Shown here piece by piece: positions 1-7,316 of a DNA stretch of 43,274 nucleotides. The position numbers and the translations under genes were made by a program. The notes below the pieces were generated by a model. The model worked only from the letters and a program-made list of their open reading frames with translations, was not told the DNA's origin and ran no database searches. Location of the stretch: positions 1-43,274 of IMG/VR virus record IMGVR_UViG_3300019886_000010, one strand, 5' to 3'. Source of the stretch: a virus. Every line of letters begins with the position of its first letter. Positions within the stretch are counted from its first letter, which is position 1.

Positions 1-71
1 TTTTTTTTATAATCAATAAGATAGAGAGAAAGTGAATATGAATGAATACTCCGACAAATAGCGTCATTTTA

Positions 72-99
72 TTGACAGTAACGATAAGTCCTTTATCAT
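72..99 (+). promoter_or_regulatory. sigma70-like promoter for the left (early) arm
   Basis: A perfect -35 box TTGACA (72-77) is followed by a 16-base spacer and TATCAT (94-99), one mismatch from the -10 consensus. Transcription would start near 106 and read into the plus-strand early genes. It lies in the gene-free left end, where a main early promoter would be expected. Confidence 0.6.
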
Positions 100-114
100 C
101 AACACGAATTTATC

Positions 115-126
115 AGGGGTACCCCT
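115..126. promoter_or_regulatory. 12-base perfect palindrome, operator-like
   Basis: AGGGGTACCCCT is a perfect palindrome about 10 bases after the predicted start of the left promoter. A similar G4-TA-C3/4 pattern recurs in the control region near 41.4-41.6 kb. Its position suggests a protein-binding site or an RNA-level control element, but no binding protein can be named. Confidence 0.35.
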
Positions 127-198
127 ACCTAATCGGACCATTGAGGCACTCTAAGCCCACCTGGCGCTAACCCGTTGAAAACAAGCCAAATAGAGTTC

Positions 199-227
199 TT
201 GACAACCTCCTAACCACCCTGTAGACT
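199..227 (+). promoter_or_regulatory. second sigma70-like promoter
   Basis: TTGACA (199-204), a 17-base spacer and TAGACT (222-227, four of six matches to TATAAT). Transcription would begin near 234. An ATG lies exactly there, so a protein starting at 234 would need leaderless translation from this promoter. That is one reason to prefer a later start for the first gene. Confidence 0.4.
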
Positions 228-267
228 CCTCCAATGCGCCCGAGAACCATCACGAATGTACTAAGTA

Positions 268-301
268 AAAATCAGTCATCCTCATGTGAGACACTGATTT
301 T
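268..301. other. leader hairpin
   Basis: Perfect 9-base inverted repeat AAAATCAGT (268-276) / ACTGATTTT (293-301) with a 16-base loop. It sits in what is probably the 5' leader of the early transcript. It could act as an attenuator or protect the RNA 5' end. The U-run after it is too short for a strong terminator. Confidence 0.35.
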
Positions 302-383
302 GAACAATGCATTTTCGTTCTCGTCATCGCAAGCTAAAATCGCTCACGCGAACGATCTTAGCAAAGCTAAAACGTTAAAGGAA

Positions 384-557
384 ATGACAACACTCAAAGG
401 TAAAATGCAATACTTTAAAGTCAAATCATTACGCCAATTGCATTGGAATTGCGACATTGAGAAATCTCACGTAGATTGTACGTCTCAGGGCCGCGCCCAC
501 GTTTTAGCCGCACGCCGAACCATGAACGCGCTTGAAAGGTTAAACCCGAATGAATGA
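384..557 (+). CDS. small hypothetical early protein
   Basis: First gene of the left arm. I do not recognise the family. The product (57 aa from this start) is basic, with two cysteines, and its last bases overlap the next start by 8 bases, which supports a real reading frame. The frame is open back to an ATG at 234, but that ATG has no ribosome site and coincides with the predicted start of transcription. The ATG at 384 follows AAAGG very closely. The ATG at 405 has AAAGG at a better distance and may be the true start. Confidence 0.45.
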   Translation: MTTLKGKMQYFKVKSLRQLHWNCDIEKSHVDCTSQGRAHVLAARRTMNALERLNPNE

Positions 558-1224
558 GACTTGCGACATTTGCGAAAAATCATTTGATCGTTCAGACCTC
601 GAATACGTTGCATTACATAACGATCATCGTGGATATGCGCGCCCTGATGATCCGCCAGCGTTTTATGGTTGCGCCCAATGTGTTGTGCAACAAAAGCTAA
701 CCTTTTATCATTCTCGTTGGATTGAATGCGCGAGCGCTGCTGATGTAGATAAAACACGTTATCTGACTGAAAATAACCTTTTTCGAACGATGATGATGGG
801 CAATGATGCGATCATTACAATGTCAAACGAATCTTCAATTTCGATTAAATCCTACTTGATTCAACACAAGTCAGGATGGGAGAAACTTCCGCTTGATTCA
901 ATCCATATGTTTTTAACGTTGTTAAGCGGTCATGCGCAGTTTCTCGCGGCTATCATGACTGAGAAATCAACGAAAGAAGAAATTCAAGCGCACCTTGTAT
1001 CGAAAACGCAAGCAGCAAAAATCAAACACACGACAAAGCTTGAAATACAGCGTCAAGAGAACACTGGATTGAAAGGAACATACACGAAGGACGAAGCCAA
1101 GGCCGTTAAATCATTCATGAAGCAAATGAACGTAAGCGAGGAACAAGCTTATACGTTAATCACGGGCATGCTCAAAACGTCAATCTCGATGCGCGATGCG
1201 ACAACAAAGGATGAAACGAAATGA
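550..1224 (+). CDS. hypothetical protein with N-terminal zinc-ribbon cysteines
   Basis: 224 aa with no recognised family. The N-terminus has a CDIC pair (residues 5-8) and a CAQC pair near residues 41-44, so a four-cysteine zinc site is likely. The middle and C-terminal part is helical and rich in K, E and T, with a lysine-rich stretch around residues 150-180. Its start follows AAAGGTTAAAC, a ribosome-site pattern that recurs in this genome. Its stop overlaps the next gene (ATGA). It may bind nucleic acid or a host protein, but that is inference from the zinc site. Confidence 0.65.
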   Translation: MNETCDICEKSFDRSDLEYVALHNDHRGYARPDDPPAFYGCAQCVVQQKLTFYHSRWIECASAADVDKTRYLTENNLFRTMMMGNDAIITMSNESSISIKSYLIQHKSGWEKLPLDSIHMFLTLLSGHAQFLAAIMTEKSTKEEIQAHLVSKTQAAKIKHTTKLEIQRQENTGLKGTYTKDEAKAVKSFMKQMNVSEEQAYTLITGMLKTSISMRDATTKDETK

Positions 1225-1391
1225 GCAAAGACGCACCATCGAATGAACGCAGTGAACATACGCATGTATGCCCACAGTGTAAGAAAATCATTGAATGCAA
1301 TGATGAGATCTGCACGTTTATTTCGCCATTCTTTTGCAGTGCTGAATGTCAGATGATTTACATGAATCGTTCGAACGAATCGAAAGCTTAA
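1221..1391 (+). CDS. 56-aa zinc-ribbon micro-protein
   Basis: Short gene starting inside the stop codon of its neighbour (ATGA at 1221-1224), a standard sign of translational coupling. The protein has CPQC near residues 18-21 and CSAEC near residues 39-43, a compact zinc-ribbon pattern. Such proteins often bind nucleic acid or act as adaptors, but no function can be assigned here. It ends four bases before the SNF2-type helicase, so the three genes probably share one message. Confidence 0.6.
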   Translation: MSKDAPSNERSEHTHVCPQCKKIIECNDEICTFISPFFCSAECQMIYMNRSNESKA

Positions 1392-1394
1392 CAC

Positions 1395-3089
1395 ATGGCA
1401 ACACTCAAACACGAATGCCCATTCTGTCATAAGCCCGCGAAGCTTAAATCAGAATTCCCATTTGGTAAGAAAATCATGCGTTCGTATTTGTGCGGGCATA
1501 CGGAGTTTACGTCAGTGACCGCGCCCATGGAATTCACGCCTACGCAAGCTGACATTGCATTAATCAATGAGATTGACACGAATGAACTTGCTCGATTTGA
1601 TGACGATGGCGGGCATATTCCATGGATTAAGCCCGAAATCGATCCGTCCTTCTGGGCATTGGCGCCCACGGAACCATTCTTTTGTAATGAATGCCAAGAA
1701 ATTCATGCAGTTCATCATGCATACGCATATCAGCGTGAAGGTGTCAAATTTGCAGAGCATGCAAACTTCAGTGCATTAATTGCTGATGCGATGGGCCTAG
1801 GTAAAACCATTCAAGGTTTGCTTCTCATTCGTCGTAACGTTGAAGCATTGACTCCTACGCTATTCGCAGTGAAAGGCTCAACGCAGCTTCAATGGTGCCA
1901 TCAGTTAAAATACTGGCTTGATGATACACCGTTAGGCGTAATGCCCATCATGAATCGAGAATCGATCATTCGCGGATTCAAGTATTATGTAATCAGTATT
2001 GATTTCCTGGCACGTAAAGGTGTGCTCGACAAGTTAATAGCATTGGGCATTAAGCTTATCATCGTTGACGAATGCCAAAATTTTAAAAATCTCTCATCGC
2101 AACGAACAAAAGCACTCATTAAATACATTGAAGAATGTAAGATTGAGTACAAAGTTTTCTTGAGTGGAACCCCGATCAAAAACCGTGCGAGTGAATATTA
2201 CCCTGTATTGAACTTACTCGATCCCGTGCGTTTTTACTCACAAGCTTCCTTTTGTAAGAATTGGCTAATCCCGAACGAAAAAGGTATATACACTCGGATC
2301 GATCCATACATGCTTGATAAGTTCCACGAATTAACGTCGCAATACATTATTCGACGTGAGAAACGCGACGTTCTTACATCGTTGCCCAAACTGATGCCAC
2401 GCGACTATCAGTACATGGAAATCGAAGATCCACTATTGAAAGATATCTACAATAACGAATTGGATCTTTTTCAGAACTTTCAGCGCACAGCAGGTAAGAT
2501 AAACTCCACTGTATTGCTAGGCTGGCTTGCTAAAATGCGCGCGATTACAGGGCAAGCTAAAGTTCCATGGGCAATTGAGTATACTGAAGAATTCATGAAT
2601 GACACTGAAGATTCATTGCTCTTAGGTATTCACCACGTTTCTGTACGCGATACGCTTTATCTTGCAATGACACAAAAAGGTTACAGCGTCGTGAAGTTTA
2701 GTGGCGAAGATAACATTTATGCAAAGGAACGTGCGAAGGAAGGTTTTATTTCGAAACGTTTCCGTCTGATGATTATGAACATGCTGGCTGGCGGAGTAGG
2801 CGTTGACGGATTACAAAAGGTATGTTCGAACGCTGTTGTGCTCGAACGTCAATGGAACGCGGCCGATGAAGAACAATTTGAGTCACGTTTAGATCGAGAC
2901 GGGCAAAAGATTCCATGTACGTTTGTCTACCCAATAGCCAAAGGTACAGTTGACGAATGGTTCCATGATGGTGTAGCGGTTAAACGTCAAATCTGCGCTG
3001 AAACGTTAGGTGACTCGTTCGAGATTGAATCAGATGAAGGTTTCCTCCGTGACTTAGTAGACAAAACGTTAAGCAATCCATTAAGGTGA
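1395..3089 (+). CDS. SNF2/DEXH-type helicase (DNA translocase)
   Basis: 564 aa superfamily 2 ATPase of the SNF2 type. Visible motifs: zinc-ribbon cysteines in the first 35 residues and a second CNEC pair at 97-100; Walker A DAMGLGKT at 131-138; motif II DECQ at 225-228 in place of DEAH; motif III SGTP at 257-260; and motif VI QFESRLDRDGQK at 494-505, whose R-x-x-R-x-G-Q core is the SNF2 arginine finger. The family translocates on duplex DNA and remodels protein-DNA complexes. In phages such genes lie in replication modules. It is the first large gene of the early arm, so a role in opening or clearing DNA for replication is plausible. The specific role is inference. Confidence 0.88.
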   Translation: MATLKHECPFCHKPAKLKSEFPFGKKIMRSYLCGHTEFTSVTAPMEFTPTQADIALINEIDTNELARFDDDGGHIPWIKPEIDPSFWALAPTEPFFCNECQEIHAVHHAYAYQREGVKFAEHANFSALIADAMGLGKTIQGLLLIRRNVEALTPTLFAVKGSTQLQWCHQLKYWLDDTPLGVMPIMNRESIIRGFKYYVISIDFLARKGVLDKLIALGIKLIIVDECQNFKNLSSQRTKALIKYIEECKIEYKVFLSGTPIKNRASEYYPVLNLLDPVRFYSQASFCKNWLIPNEKGIYTRIDPYMLDKFHELTSQYIIRREKRDVLTSLPKLMPRDYQYMEIEDPLLKDIYNNELDLFQNFQRTAGKINSTVLLGWLAKMRAITGQAKVPWAIEYTEEFMNDTEDSLLLGIHHVSVRDTLYLAMTQKGYSVVKFSGEDNIYAKERAKEGFISKRFRLMIMNMLAGGVGVDGLQKVCSNAVVLERQWNAADEEQFESRLDRDGQKIPCTFVYPIAKGTVDEWFHDGVAVKRQICAETLGDSFEIESDEGFLRDLVDKTLSNPLR

Positions 3090-3119
3090 GCCGAACGTGA
3101 GTGCGGAGGACAATGCACA

Positions 3120-3239
3120 GTGCAGTACAGTATAGTTATCCTTATGCTTGTAATGACAATGGCAGTGACAATGACAGTGATAACTATAACTATAACTGTA
3201 ACTACAATTACAACAACAGTCGATAATATTAGGTTGTGA
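3120..3239 (+). CDS. possible 39-aa hydrophobic peptide
   Basis: A GTG-started frame with GGAGG ten bases upstream. It reads a run of I, V, L, M and T residues that could span a membrane, and its stop sits over the GTG at 3236. The DNA is a simple-sequence tract and a second frame from ATG 3113 (37 residues, rich in N, D and Y) is also open. An open frame is therefore weak evidence here. Treat as tentative. Confidence 0.2.
   Translation: MQYSIVILMLVMTMAVTMTVITITITVTTITTTVDNIRL
3135..3229. repeat. period-6 simple-sequence tract A
   Basis: Between the helicase and the next gene the sequence becomes a degenerate repeat of hexamers such as ACAATG, ACAGTG and ATAACT (three consecutive copies near 3180). 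A related tract lies at 41637-41760 in the opposite sense, sharing a TTATCCTTAT...TGTAATGA core on the complementary strand. Each lies upstream of a plus-strand gene block. Regulatory or origin-like use is possible. Confidence 0.5.
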
Positions 3240-3280
3240 AAATCGTTATTGTTGGCGAGACTAAATTTCGAGGTTTTGAA

Positions 3281-3559
3281 ATGGAAAATGACTTAATGGA
3301 AAATGACTCAATTCTTCCGTCATCCGATCCAATCATCAATATTCGACAATTTGATGGCCCAGATTACGATGTTCATGGCAAATGGTACGTTGTACGTGTA
3401 TCCAATAACGGATTAAGTTCCCCGTGCCATGAATATCTGCACTCAAATTTAAAGTGGCGCAGTATGGCGACTGATGAACGTGGTAATCCTGTCGGTTATT
3501 ATGATACGCATGAACAAGCGGAAGCCACGTTGAAAACTTACAGACTTATGTATTCATGA
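3281..3559 (+). CDS. hypothetical protein (92 aa)
   Basis: Unknown family. I chose ATG 3281 because GAGG precedes it by seven bases. A GTG at 3236 would add 15 residues and would overlap the stop of the small ORF upstream. The first 30 coding bases are a near-perfect tandem duplication of 15 bases, so the protein begins with the same five residues twice (MENDL, MENDS). The rest contains a KWYVVRV strand-like segment and an acidic, proline-poor C-terminus. Its stop overlaps the start of the cysteine-peptidase-like gene (ATGA). Confidence 0.55.
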   Translation: MENDLMENDSILPSSDPIINIRQFDGPDYDVHGKWYVVRVSNNGLSSPCHEYLHSNLKWRSMATDERGNPVGYYDTHEQAEATLKTYRLMYS

Positions 3560-3927
3560 ACGAAATGAACGAAATGAACGAAATACGCTACACTGAAACG
3601 AATGATTGTACTGTGCGTGCAATTTCGCAAGCATTCAACATTACATATGAAGCATCACATGCATTGTGTAAAGCGTATGGTCGCGTTGACCGCGCCGGGT
3701 TTCATGTGGATGCAAAGCTTTTGGGTGCAATGCGTGATAGGTTGTTCATTTTAGATCAATATACAGGCAAAGTTGTGTCATCCGTTCTTAAGTTGATTGA
3801 TCCACTTGGAACGTACATTTGTCTTGTCGATGGGCATATGTTTTGTATACGTAATCAAAAATCACTGGATGGTTTTGATAACTCACGTAAACGAATTCGA
3901 CGAATATTCAAGGGGGTTACGAAATGA
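3556..3927 (+). CDS. small papain-like cysteine peptidase candidate
   Basis: 123 aa. An NDCTVRAIS segment with Cys18 starting a helix, a GHMF segment with His94, and downstream D105/D108/N109 follow the Cys-His-Asp/Asn order of papain-fold enzymes. Small phage proteins of this DC-V-RA-I type are known, mostly without function. The residues between the two motifs could form the short beta-sheet of such a fold. The gene begins with ATGAACGAA repeated three times, so there are three in-frame ATG codons. It overlaps both neighbours by four bases. Protease activity is inference. It could also be an inactive fold or an amidase. Confidence 0.5.
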   Translation: MNEMNEMNEIRYTETNDCTVRAISQAFNITYEASHALCKAYGRVDRAGFHVDAKLLGAMRDRLFILDQYTGKVVSSVLKLIDPLGTYICLVDGHMFCIRNQKSLDGFDNSRKRIRRIFKGVTK

Positions 3928-4028
3928 CATGTACGTATGCAGTATCGAGTGCATTCTTTATTGGAGTGGGCATTGGAATGTTGATTGCGGTGGGTTGTTA
4001 CATGACCGCGAAACGAAAGAATTCATGA
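3924..4028 (+). CDS. 34-aa single-TM micro-protein
   Basis: Starts in the stop of the previous gene (ATGA, 3924-3927) and ends in the start of the next one (ATGA, 4025-4028). GGGGG lies about ten bases upstream. The peptide has one hydrophobic stretch of roughly 20 residues, rich in G, I and V, then a short basic tail ending KRKNS. This fits a single inner-membrane helix with a cytoplasmic C-terminus by the positive-inside rule. Function is unknown. The double overlap is the best evidence that it is a gene. Confidence 0.55.
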   Translation: MTCTYAVSSAFFIGVGIGMLIAVGCYMTAKRKNS

Positions 4029-4303
4029 AAACTAACGAACCAGATTATGAAGCACTCGATTTTGCTTCAAAGCGTATTCTTGCATTATCGTTAACAGTTG
4101 CAAAGCAGTTTCGTGCATTAAGCACCGAAGAACAAGTCTTTGTAACGAAAACTTTAGATATGCTCGATGCTGTAACGGCAGGCCATCCTGCACGTTCAAA
4201 TTTAGCTGTCATGCATATTGGTATTAGCATTATGCAAGAACAAGCAAAGTCAATTCAAGAGATGATCCGCGCCAGGAAAGCAAAAACTAACGTTAAAGGT
4301 TAA
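4025..4303 (+). CDS. hypothetical helical protein (92 aa)
   Basis: The frame is open from further upstream, but the ATG at 4025 overlaps the stop of the membrane micro-gene (ATGA), so I start there. The protein looks fully helical, with alternating A, L, E and Q. It ends in a basic tail containing RARKAKT. No family is recognised. It sits in the run of small early genes between the helicase and the nuclease. Confidence 0.6.
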   Translation: MKTNEPDYEALDFASKRILALSLTVAKQFRALSTEEQVFVTKTLDMLDAVTAGHPARSNLAVMHIGISIMQEQAKSIQEMIRARKAKTNVKG

Positions 4304-4304
4304 A

Positions 4305-4469
4305 ATGCGATATTTACTTAAGCAATTAATAAATTATCATGTTGAAAACTACATTCGAATTTGTTTAGCACCTGAATTTACAGAATCCCGGCATTTTGAT
4401 CAAACAATTGCTGAACGTAAGTATCTGGCAGCAGTGAATACGTTACGCGATTTCGTTAAATGGCTATAA
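4305..4469 (+). CDS. hypothetical protein (54 aa)
   Basis: Short gene with AAAGG five bases before its ATG, starting two bases after the previous stop. The product starts MRYLL and is mixed helical with two aromatic-rich segments. No motif or transmembrane helix is evident. Spacing and ribosome site match its neighbours, which is the reason to call it. Confidence 0.5.
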   Translation: MRYLLKQLINYHVENYIRICLAPEFTESRHFDQTIAERKYLAAVNTLRDFVKWL

Positions 4470-4486
4470 ACGAAGGTTAAACTATA

Positions 4487-4726
4487 ATGATTGATATCAC
4501 TCCACAGGAATTCAAGCTGATAACGGATAATGTATTCATAAATGCAACTTCAAAGTTAACTCCAGAGCAACGAAATAAAGTTGTAAAACTCGCCACTGAA
4601 CTTGAAACTACACTTCGAGCGCATATTACGGAAAACGGCGGAGAATATACGACTGGAGTCTTGTTTACTGCGTTGTTAATACACTTAAAAGTTGTCATGC
4701 ATTTAGGTTTAGAAGATCCATCATGA
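4487..4726 (+). CDS. hypothetical helical protein (79 aa)
   Basis: Preceded by AAGGTTAAAC, the ribosome-site pattern common in this genome. The sequence contains a TPEQRNK segment and predicted amphipathic helices. The last third is hydrophobic (TALLIHLKVVMHLGL) but broken by charged residues. The stop overlaps the start of the Cas4-like nuclease (ATGA), so the two are probably translated together. Function unknown. Confidence 0.6.
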   Translation: MIDITPQEFKLITDNVFINATSKLTPEQRNKVVKLATELETTLRAHITENGGEYTTGVLFTALLIHLKVVMHLGLEDPS

Positions 4727-5634
4727 GTAAGCTCATCATTGAACTTGACTCATCAAAGATCAAAACGTTCTTGTATTGCCCACAAGAATACAAGCTTGTA
4801 TACGTTGAAAATCTACGTAAAACCTGGATAACTCCGCAGTTTAAGAAAGATTACAGCGGGCAAGGTACATACGTACATAAACTGTTGGATTGTTATTACA
4901 ACCTACGTGCACTTAATCCTTCGAAGAATTCACTTGAGCACTCCGCAGCGGCATTAAGTTTATTTCAATCATTAAAGTTTCGAGATAAACTTAAGCTACC
5001 GCCGGAGTTTGAAACATTAGTAAATGTACGTTTTACGCAATATTGTATTAAAAACTCAGTTGCAGATTACAACCCCATAGTCAAAAATGGAGTGCCCGCG
5101 ACCGAAGTTAAGTTCAGTGTTAAGCTGTACGAAGATGATAACGTAATCTTCATTTTGATTGGCCGCATTGATTTATTGTGTAGCGTTCAATCTCAAATGG
5201 GTTATGCACTCAATGCATTTGTAGATCATAAGACGCAGGAACGTGAATCTGAATTGTATGAATGGAAGCCACAGTTTTTGTGTTACGCACTTGCAACTGG
5301 ATTCAATTATGGCGGATTTAACTATTTTGGATTGCAAAAAGAGTATAAAGAAAAGAGTACATTAAGGCGCGACTTCAATTACATTCCGGATTGGAAGATC
5401 AAACAGTGGAAAGAATACATCATTGAAGAAGTGTACTGGCCTATCGCACGATTACAACGTGAGTCACAAAGTGTATGGCCGCAAAATTGGGTTCATTGTG
5501 CAGGCCCCGATGAGAAAAGACCCTGCGATTTTACTGAAGTCTGCAACGTAGAGACAAATGAACTAAAGCAAACAATCAAACGGCAATTTTATGAGGTTAC
5601 AAAAGCTTGGCATCCGTGGAATGAAGACAGTTAA
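4723..5634 (+). CDS. Cas4/RecB-like PD-(D/E)XK nuclease with Fe-S cysteines
   Basis: 303 aa. The order of motifs matches the Cas4/AddB group of the PD-(D/E)XK superfamily: a first cysteine in LYCP (Cys19), a His in GTYVH (His52), Glu128 in TEVKF, Asp150 in GRIDLL, the catalytic D-x-K as VDHK (168-170), a Q-x3-Y motif (Q184), then three C-terminal cysteines (259, 268, 274). Cys19 with the C-terminal three would ligate a 4Fe-4S cluster. Relatives are 5'-3' exonucleases or DNA-end resection enzymes. Lying upstream of a Sak4-like ATPase and an SSB-like gene, it probably prepares single strands for recombination. That partnership is inferred from order. Confidence 0.8.
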   Translation: MSKLIIELDSSKIKTFLYCPQEYKLVYVENLRKTWITPQFKKDYSGQGTYVHKLLDCYYNLRALNPSKNSLEHSAAALSLFQSLKFRDKLKLPPEFETLVNVRFTQYCIKNSVADYNPIVKNGVPATEVKFSVKLYEDDNVIFILIGRIDLLCSVQSQMGYALNAFVDHKTQERESELYEWKPQFLCYALATGFNYGGFNYFGLQKEYKEKSTLRRDFNYIPDWKIKQWKEYIIEEVYWPIARLQRESQSVWPQNWVHCAGPDEKRPCDFTEVCNVETNELKQTIKRQFYEVTKAWHPWNEDS

Positions 5635-5705
5635 TGGGAGATAACACAAGATTTTGAAAACCTTTTTCTGTCCGATGTCTCTAATTCAACTACAAAGGAT
5701 AAACT

Positions 5706-5972
5706 ATGAAACGTCAAACTGATCGCAAGCACACAGCAGCATACATGAAGGCTCATCCAAAGTGGACCCCGGAGCGTAAAGCTAAGTTCCAGGCTACGAT
5801 GGCTGCAAAGAAAGCTTCGGAAAGAACATATGTACAGATCAATCATTTAGCTAAACTCGACGAAAAACCCGCTGTAAACTCGCATTTCGTTGAACATTTT
5901 GTTGGCGTGTTCAGTACACAAACAAAGGAAACGAAAAAAGCAATCTTATGTTCGATCGTGGCTAAGTTGTGA
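5706..5972 (+). CDS. basic hypothetical protein (88 aa)
   Basis: AAAGGATAAACT leads into the ATG. The first half is very basic and resembles a nucleic-acid-binding tail (RKH, RKAK, KAS segments, with HPKWTPERKAKF in the middle). The second half is mixed. No known domain is recognised. The 70-base gap before it holds no convincing gene. Nucleic-acid binding is inference from charge. Confidence 0.55.
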   Translation: MKRQTDRKHTAAYMKAHPKWTPERKAKFQATMAAKKASERTYVQINHLAKLDEKPAVNSHFVEHFVGVFSTQTKETKKAILCSIVAKL

Positions 5973-5981
5973 GCGCGGGCC

Positions 5982-6623
5982 ATGTTCCAACAAGTTTTAC
6001 CATTTGATGACTTTTATGCATGGCGTGAGTTAATTAAATCATTGCGTGCTTTACATCGTGGTGAGCGGTTCGTATTTTATGGTGTCGGGAAGAAAATTCA
6101 GTTTACAAGGTTGAATAATACAAGAGTTCAAATTGTAACTGAGTGGTTAATCACTGGACTCCCGACACCATCTTTTGAGGTGACTTTTATGGCCGCAGTT
6201 TTAAAAGATACGCACAAACATCTTCACATCTATGAAAAATCTGCAACACGGCAGGAAGATTGGAAGAAACAAATTTATCGATGCATTGATCCCGATTGTA
6301 AGACATATTACAAAGCGGAACAAATCATTGGTAAACGTGCGCGTTGTCATGAATGCAAGTCTGAGATCATTATTGAGAAATCACAAGTTCGAAATGCAGT
6401 CATTGTTGGGCTGTGTTGTTCGAAATCGTTGAAGGCAATTCGATTCAGAAATGCCCGCGCCACGATGAAGGACATCTTCGCCGAAGCTCAAATTAAAGCA
6501 GAAGCTGAAATTGCAGAGAATCATGAAACGTCAATGGAAGATACAGCCGCGGCAGATAAGTTGTCTGAGTTAATTGAAAGTGGCTTCGAATTTCCCAGTG
6601 GAGTATTCCACGATGAGCATTAA
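5982..6623 (+). CDS. hypothetical protein with internal zinc ribbon (213 aa)
   Basis: Not a recognised family. Residues around 100-125 carry a C-x4-C and a C-x2-C pair (CIDPDC, CHEC) about 18 residues apart, a likely zinc ribbon. The N-terminal third has aromatic and beta-prone segments. The C-terminal 60 residues are acidic and helical (AEAQIKAEAEIAE). Its end overlaps the next gene by 11 bases. A DNA- or RNA-contacting role would fit the ribbon but is not shown. Confidence 0.6.
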   Translation: MFQQVLPFDDFYAWRELIKSLRALHRGERFVFYGVGKKIQFTRLNNTRVQIVTEWLITGLPTPSFEVTFMAAVLKDTHKHLHIYEKSATRQEDWKKQIYRCIDPDCKTYYKAEQIIGKRARCHECKSEIIIEKSQVRNAVIVGLCCSKSLKAIRFRNARATMKDIFAEAQIKAEAEIAENHETSMEDTAAADKLSELIESGFEFPSGVFHDEH

Positions 6624-6876
6624 ATTCGTAGAGTTACGTTTGATTACAAAATGTGCACACTGTGATACAGAAACAGACGGTGAATATCCAGTTGGGGTAC
6701 ATTTAACTTCTCAAAATGTAATGCTCGCATATTGTTCAAATGAATGCCAAGTCTGCGATACATTAGATACGTTAATGGAACTTATTCTTACACATGAAGT
6801 CATAGGTGTAGAATGGATTCCAATCCTTCAACAAATCCATGACGAACTCTATAAAGGAGAACACGATGAACACTGA
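6613..6876 (+). CDS. zinc-ribbon protein (87 aa)
   Basis: I place the start at ATG 6613, which has GGAG nine bases upstream. The frame is open 39 bases further back. It contains CAHC and, about 25 residues on, CSNEC followed by VC, a compact zinc-ribbon pattern like that of the gene at 1221. The C-terminal half is helical and acidic. Its end overlaps the next gene by 11 bases. Function unknown. Confidence 0.6.
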   Translation: MSIKFVELRLITKCAHCDTETDGEYPVGVHLTSQNVMLAYCSNECQVCDTLDTLMELILTHEVIGVEWIPILQQIHDELYKGEHDEH

Positions 6877-7129
6877 AAAATCTTTAGCACAGCTAAAAAA
6901 GTCGCAACGAAAGCTTGAAGATGCCCTGGAGTTAATCTTTGATGCTGGAAAATTGCATGATGAAGTGTGCCTTGAAGGTAATCTTGCAGTAGGGAAACGA
7001 TTTCATAATTTGCGCGAACCAATTCAAAGCGCGATTACACATCTTGTTGGAGTACAAGCTTCAATACGCACGAAAGCTAATGCGTTGGAGGGTCAAGCCA
7101 TTGTCAAAGTTGAAAATGAAAGTCATTGA
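6866..7129 (+). CDS. hypothetical helical protein (87 aa)
   Basis: A strong ribosome site (AAAGGAG, six bases before ATG 6866) decides the start inside a longer open frame. The product appears all-helical with heptad-like spacing in the first 35 residues (LAQLKKSQRKLEDALEL), so a coiled coil or helical hairpin is likely. No family is recognised. It overlaps the genes on both sides. Confidence 0.6.
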   Translation: MNTEKSLAQLKKSQRKLEDALELIFDAGKLHDEVCLEGNLAVGKRFHNLREPIQSAITHLVGVQASIRTKANALEGQAIVKVENESH

Positions 7130-7316
7130 GCGCAATCTCATGCATCATTCAGGTTCACGATACAATCTCATTAAAGTGAAGGGTGTATTTAGTGAGCAGT
7201 TCATTTTTGCATTGCAGCACTCATCAGTAACGGATTCTGAAGTTGCATGGTGGTTCATCGATCAACGTTCAGCACATAGAGAATTAAGTGGGAAGTCACA
7301 TGAAAGTACCAGTTAA
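7116..7316 (+). CDS. hypothetical protein (66 aa)
   Basis: Small frame overlapping the previous gene by 14 bases and the next by 17. The upstream part of the open frame lies inside the neighbouring gene, so ATG 7116 or a later ATG is preferred. No clear ribosome site is seen, which lowers confidence. The product has a VAWWF aromatic cluster and a basic N-terminus. No function can be suggested. Confidence 0.4.
   Translation: MKVIERNLMHHSGSRYNLIKVKGVFSEQFIFALQHSSVTDSEVAWWFIDQRSAHRELSGKSHESTS

Noticed and set aside
3113-3226. 37-codon frame rich in N, D and Y from an ATG after GGAGG
   Set aside because: Product of the hexamer tract; the overlapping frame is also open. I kept only a low-confidence hydrophobic frame as a candidate.
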